In this document: positions 62,986-64,000 of the stretch, in pieces
Position numbering within the stretch: the stretch's first letter is position 1
Layout of the letters: each line of letters begins with the position of its first letter
From: Planosporangium flavigriseum
GTDB taxonomy: Bacteria > Actinomycetota > Actinomycetes > Mycobacteriales > Micromonosporaceae
DNA: 64,000 bases
Reading direction: 5' to 3'
Assembly: GCF_011947225.1 (NCBI RefSeq)
Contig: NZ_JAATVW010000001.1
Coordinates: forward strand, 496,001 to 560,000
Notes under the pieces: generated by a model
Seen by the model: the letters and a program-made list of their open reading frames with translations, nothing else
What the model was told of the DNA's origin: nothing
Databases searched by the model: none
Made by a program: the position numbers and the translations under genes

Positions 62986-63516
62986 TCAGTCGTTGTTGTC
63001 GCCCGAGCCGCCGTGCTGGCCGGAACCCGACTTGCGCGACTCGGACTTTGACTCCTTCGGCTGCGGAGTCTTGTACTCCGACTTCTTCGCCTTGTCCTTG
63101 CCGGACTGGTGGCCCTGGTCGTCGCCGTGGTTGTTCTTGTCGCCGTCATCGCGCCCGTGGTCTTCGCAGTCGGGCTTGCCGGAGTGGCAGTCGGGCTTGT
63201 TGCCGTCGTCCTCGGCGTGCGGCGACTCCGACTCGTGCGCCTCGGGGCGGTGGCTCGGCCACGCGGACGGCCGCGTGCTGACCGAGGCCGACGGCGCCGG
63301 TGACGGTACGTCCGTCGGCGACGTCTCAGGCGGCGAGGGCACTGTCGCGGGCGCGGGCACGCCGACGGAACCGGCGACCTGGTGAGCCACCTGCTGGACC
63401 GGGTCCGGCAGCGCACCCGCCTCGGCGGCCACCGCAGTGGCACCGACGGACGCGCCGACAAAGCCCAACGCGATCTTCGCCGCCAGCGACTTGGCGAGCA
63501 GGGAGCTGAGCAGCAT
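62986..63516 (-). CDS. secreted low-complexity protein
   Basis: 176 residues from the ATG at 63516 with TGGAGGTCGA upstream. A hydrophobic N-terminus (LLAKSLAAKIALGFVGASVG) acts as a signal or anchor. The middle is Pro/Ser/Thr-rich; the C-terminal half is Asp/His/Lys/Ser-rich with a cysteine pair in DCHSGKPDCEDHGRDDGDK. No domain recognised. A metal-binding or cell-wall role is possible but not shown. Confidence 0.7.
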   Translation of the reverse strand: MLLSSLLAKSLAAKIALGFVGASVGATAVAAEAGALPDPVQQVAHQVAGSVGVPAPATVPSPPETSPTDVPSPAPSASVSTRPSAWPSHRPEAHESESPHAEDDGNKPDCHSGKPDCEDHGRDDGDKNNHGDDQGHQSGKDKAKKSEYKTPQPKESKSESRKSGSGQHGGSGDNND

Positions 63517-63691
63517 TCGACCTCCAGGCAGGTACTTTCGTTGCCGCAAGTGCAGCGAACACCGGTTGCGGCCAGTGGAGCCGCGGGGGTGCAGCTCGGG
63601 TGCCGGGATGCGATTTACCCTGCCCGACGGGGCTACGGCGGCGCTTTCGCGCCGACGTGCGGACGGTGCGCGGTGCCGTAAAGTACGCGGC

Positions 63692-64000
63692 ATGAGGGCC
63701 GCGGTCTACCTGCGGATCAACGCCGACCAGGAGGGTCGCGAGCTCGACATCGAGCCTCAGGGCCCGGATGGCGGTGAGCCTACGTCGGCGCTCGTCCCGA
63801 TAGTGGGCGCGGTCAACACGTTTCGCCGGCTCGCGAACGATCTCGCCCCCGAGCTGAAAGGACTGGTCGCCGACGCGGCCCCGGTGATCGAACCGATGGC
63901 CGAAGGAGTGGCGGGCTTCGTCCGCAACGCCATGCCGGGCCTACGAGAGCTGGTCAGGGACTCCGCTCCGGTCGCGACCGAGCTGAGCCGGTCGCTGCCC
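63692..64000 (+). CDS. unknown protein, N-terminal fragment
   Basis: The first 103 codons, running off the right edge. It starts MRAAVYLRINADQEGREL, which resembles the N-terminus of large serine recombinases. It then diverges into Ala/Val/Leu-rich helical sequence (VGAVNTFRRLANDLAPELKG, ELVRDSAPVATEL), so it is probably not a recombinase. No ribosome binding site is obvious. Confidence 0.55.
   Translation, partial: MRAAVYLRINADQEGRELDIEPQGPDGGEPTSALVPIVGAVNTFRRLANDLAPELKGLVADAAPVIEPMAEGVAGFVRNAMPGLRELVRDSAPVATELSRSLP

Noticed and set aside
63692-63760. Serine recombinase at the right edge
   Set aside because: Similarity ends after about 20 residues and the catalytic serine position is not preserved; the rest is unlike recombinases. 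Kept only as a finding.
1-64000. Prophage, integrase, transposase, toxin-antitoxin or defence island
   Set aside because: No signature domain of these systems was found on either strand.

Overview
The window is high-GC DNA with mostly GTG/ATG starts, dense gene packing and almost no foreign DNA. Gene content and order point to an actinobacterium, most likely Micromonosporaceae (Actinoplanes/Micromonospora-like). The backbone gcvT - pepA - lpd/E2 - DUF1731 epimerase - lipB - lipA - DUF4191 - RDD - glnA1 / glnE - glnA2 - panB - RNase H/phosphatase - zinc ribbon - ahpE - DUF3052 - aceE follows the Mycobacterium tuberculosis Rv2210c-Rv2241 segment, with lineage-specific genes inserted between the conserved blocks.

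Layout: 0-6.6 kb, gcvT (cut by the edge), pepA, a small conserved protein, lipoamide dehydrogenase, a two-lipoyl-domain E2 and an epimerase. 6.6-10.7 kb, a GT-C-like membrane protein convergent with an MMPL exporter. 10.8-15.4 kb, lipB, lipA, DUF4191, RDD and glnA. 15.5-18.7 kb, a penicillin-acylase-family hydrolase and a hemerythrin protein. 18.8-26.3 kb (minus strand), glnA2, a VOC protein, a GATase, glnE and a second GT-C-like protein overlapping glnE. 26.4-30.7 kb, nadE, a DUF4132 gene and panB. 30.8-36.5 kb (minus), a P450, an F420H2:NADP oxidoreductase, an acyl-CoA synthetase, an acid-tailed VOC protein and an RNB ribonuclease. 36.6-40.6 kb, a histone-H1-like Lys/Ala/Pro repeat protein, small proteins, remnants and a GNAT. 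40.66-41.07 kb, RNase P RNA (rnpB, minus). 41-48.9 kb, TSUP permease, DUF3311/SSS symporter pair, DUF4262, RNase H-phosphatase, a truncated zinc-ribbon protein, AI-2E and MFS transporters. 49-52.5 kb, two STAS proteins flanking a YceI protein, tRNA-Val(UAC), AhpE peroxiredoxin and DUF3052. 52.6-58.2 kb, a fused E1 alpha-beta 2-oxoacid dehydrogenase, a YjbQ-family protein and aceE. 58.2-64 kb, a secreted CocE-like hydrolase, an L,D-transpeptidase lipoprotein, gltX, a secreted low-complexity protein and a gene cut by the right edge.

Two themes tie the genes together. (1) Lipoate and 2-oxoacid dehydrogenases: E3 (lpd), E2, octanoyl transfer (LipB), lipoyl synthesis (LipA), homodimeric E1 (AceE) and a fused E1 alpha-beta, with GcvT of the lipoate-dependent glycine cleavage system at the edge. 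(2) Glutamine nitrogen metabolism: GlnA, its adenylyltransferase GlnE, GlnA2, and glutamine-using NadE and a GATase, with GlnR-box-like repeats upstream of both glnA genes.

No CRISPR array, transposase, integrase or phage module was seen, and I do not see a clear new defence or biosynthetic system. The most distinctive signals are: a dispersed family of long GATC-bounded intergenic palindromes, mostly between convergent genes; a 20-codon ORF joined by 4-nt overlaps between the F420 oxidoreductase and a P450; a zinc-ribbon gene missing its N-terminal half at a synteny break; the H1-like and acid-tailed repeat proteins; and a tandem palindromic operator in front of the secreted hydrolase.
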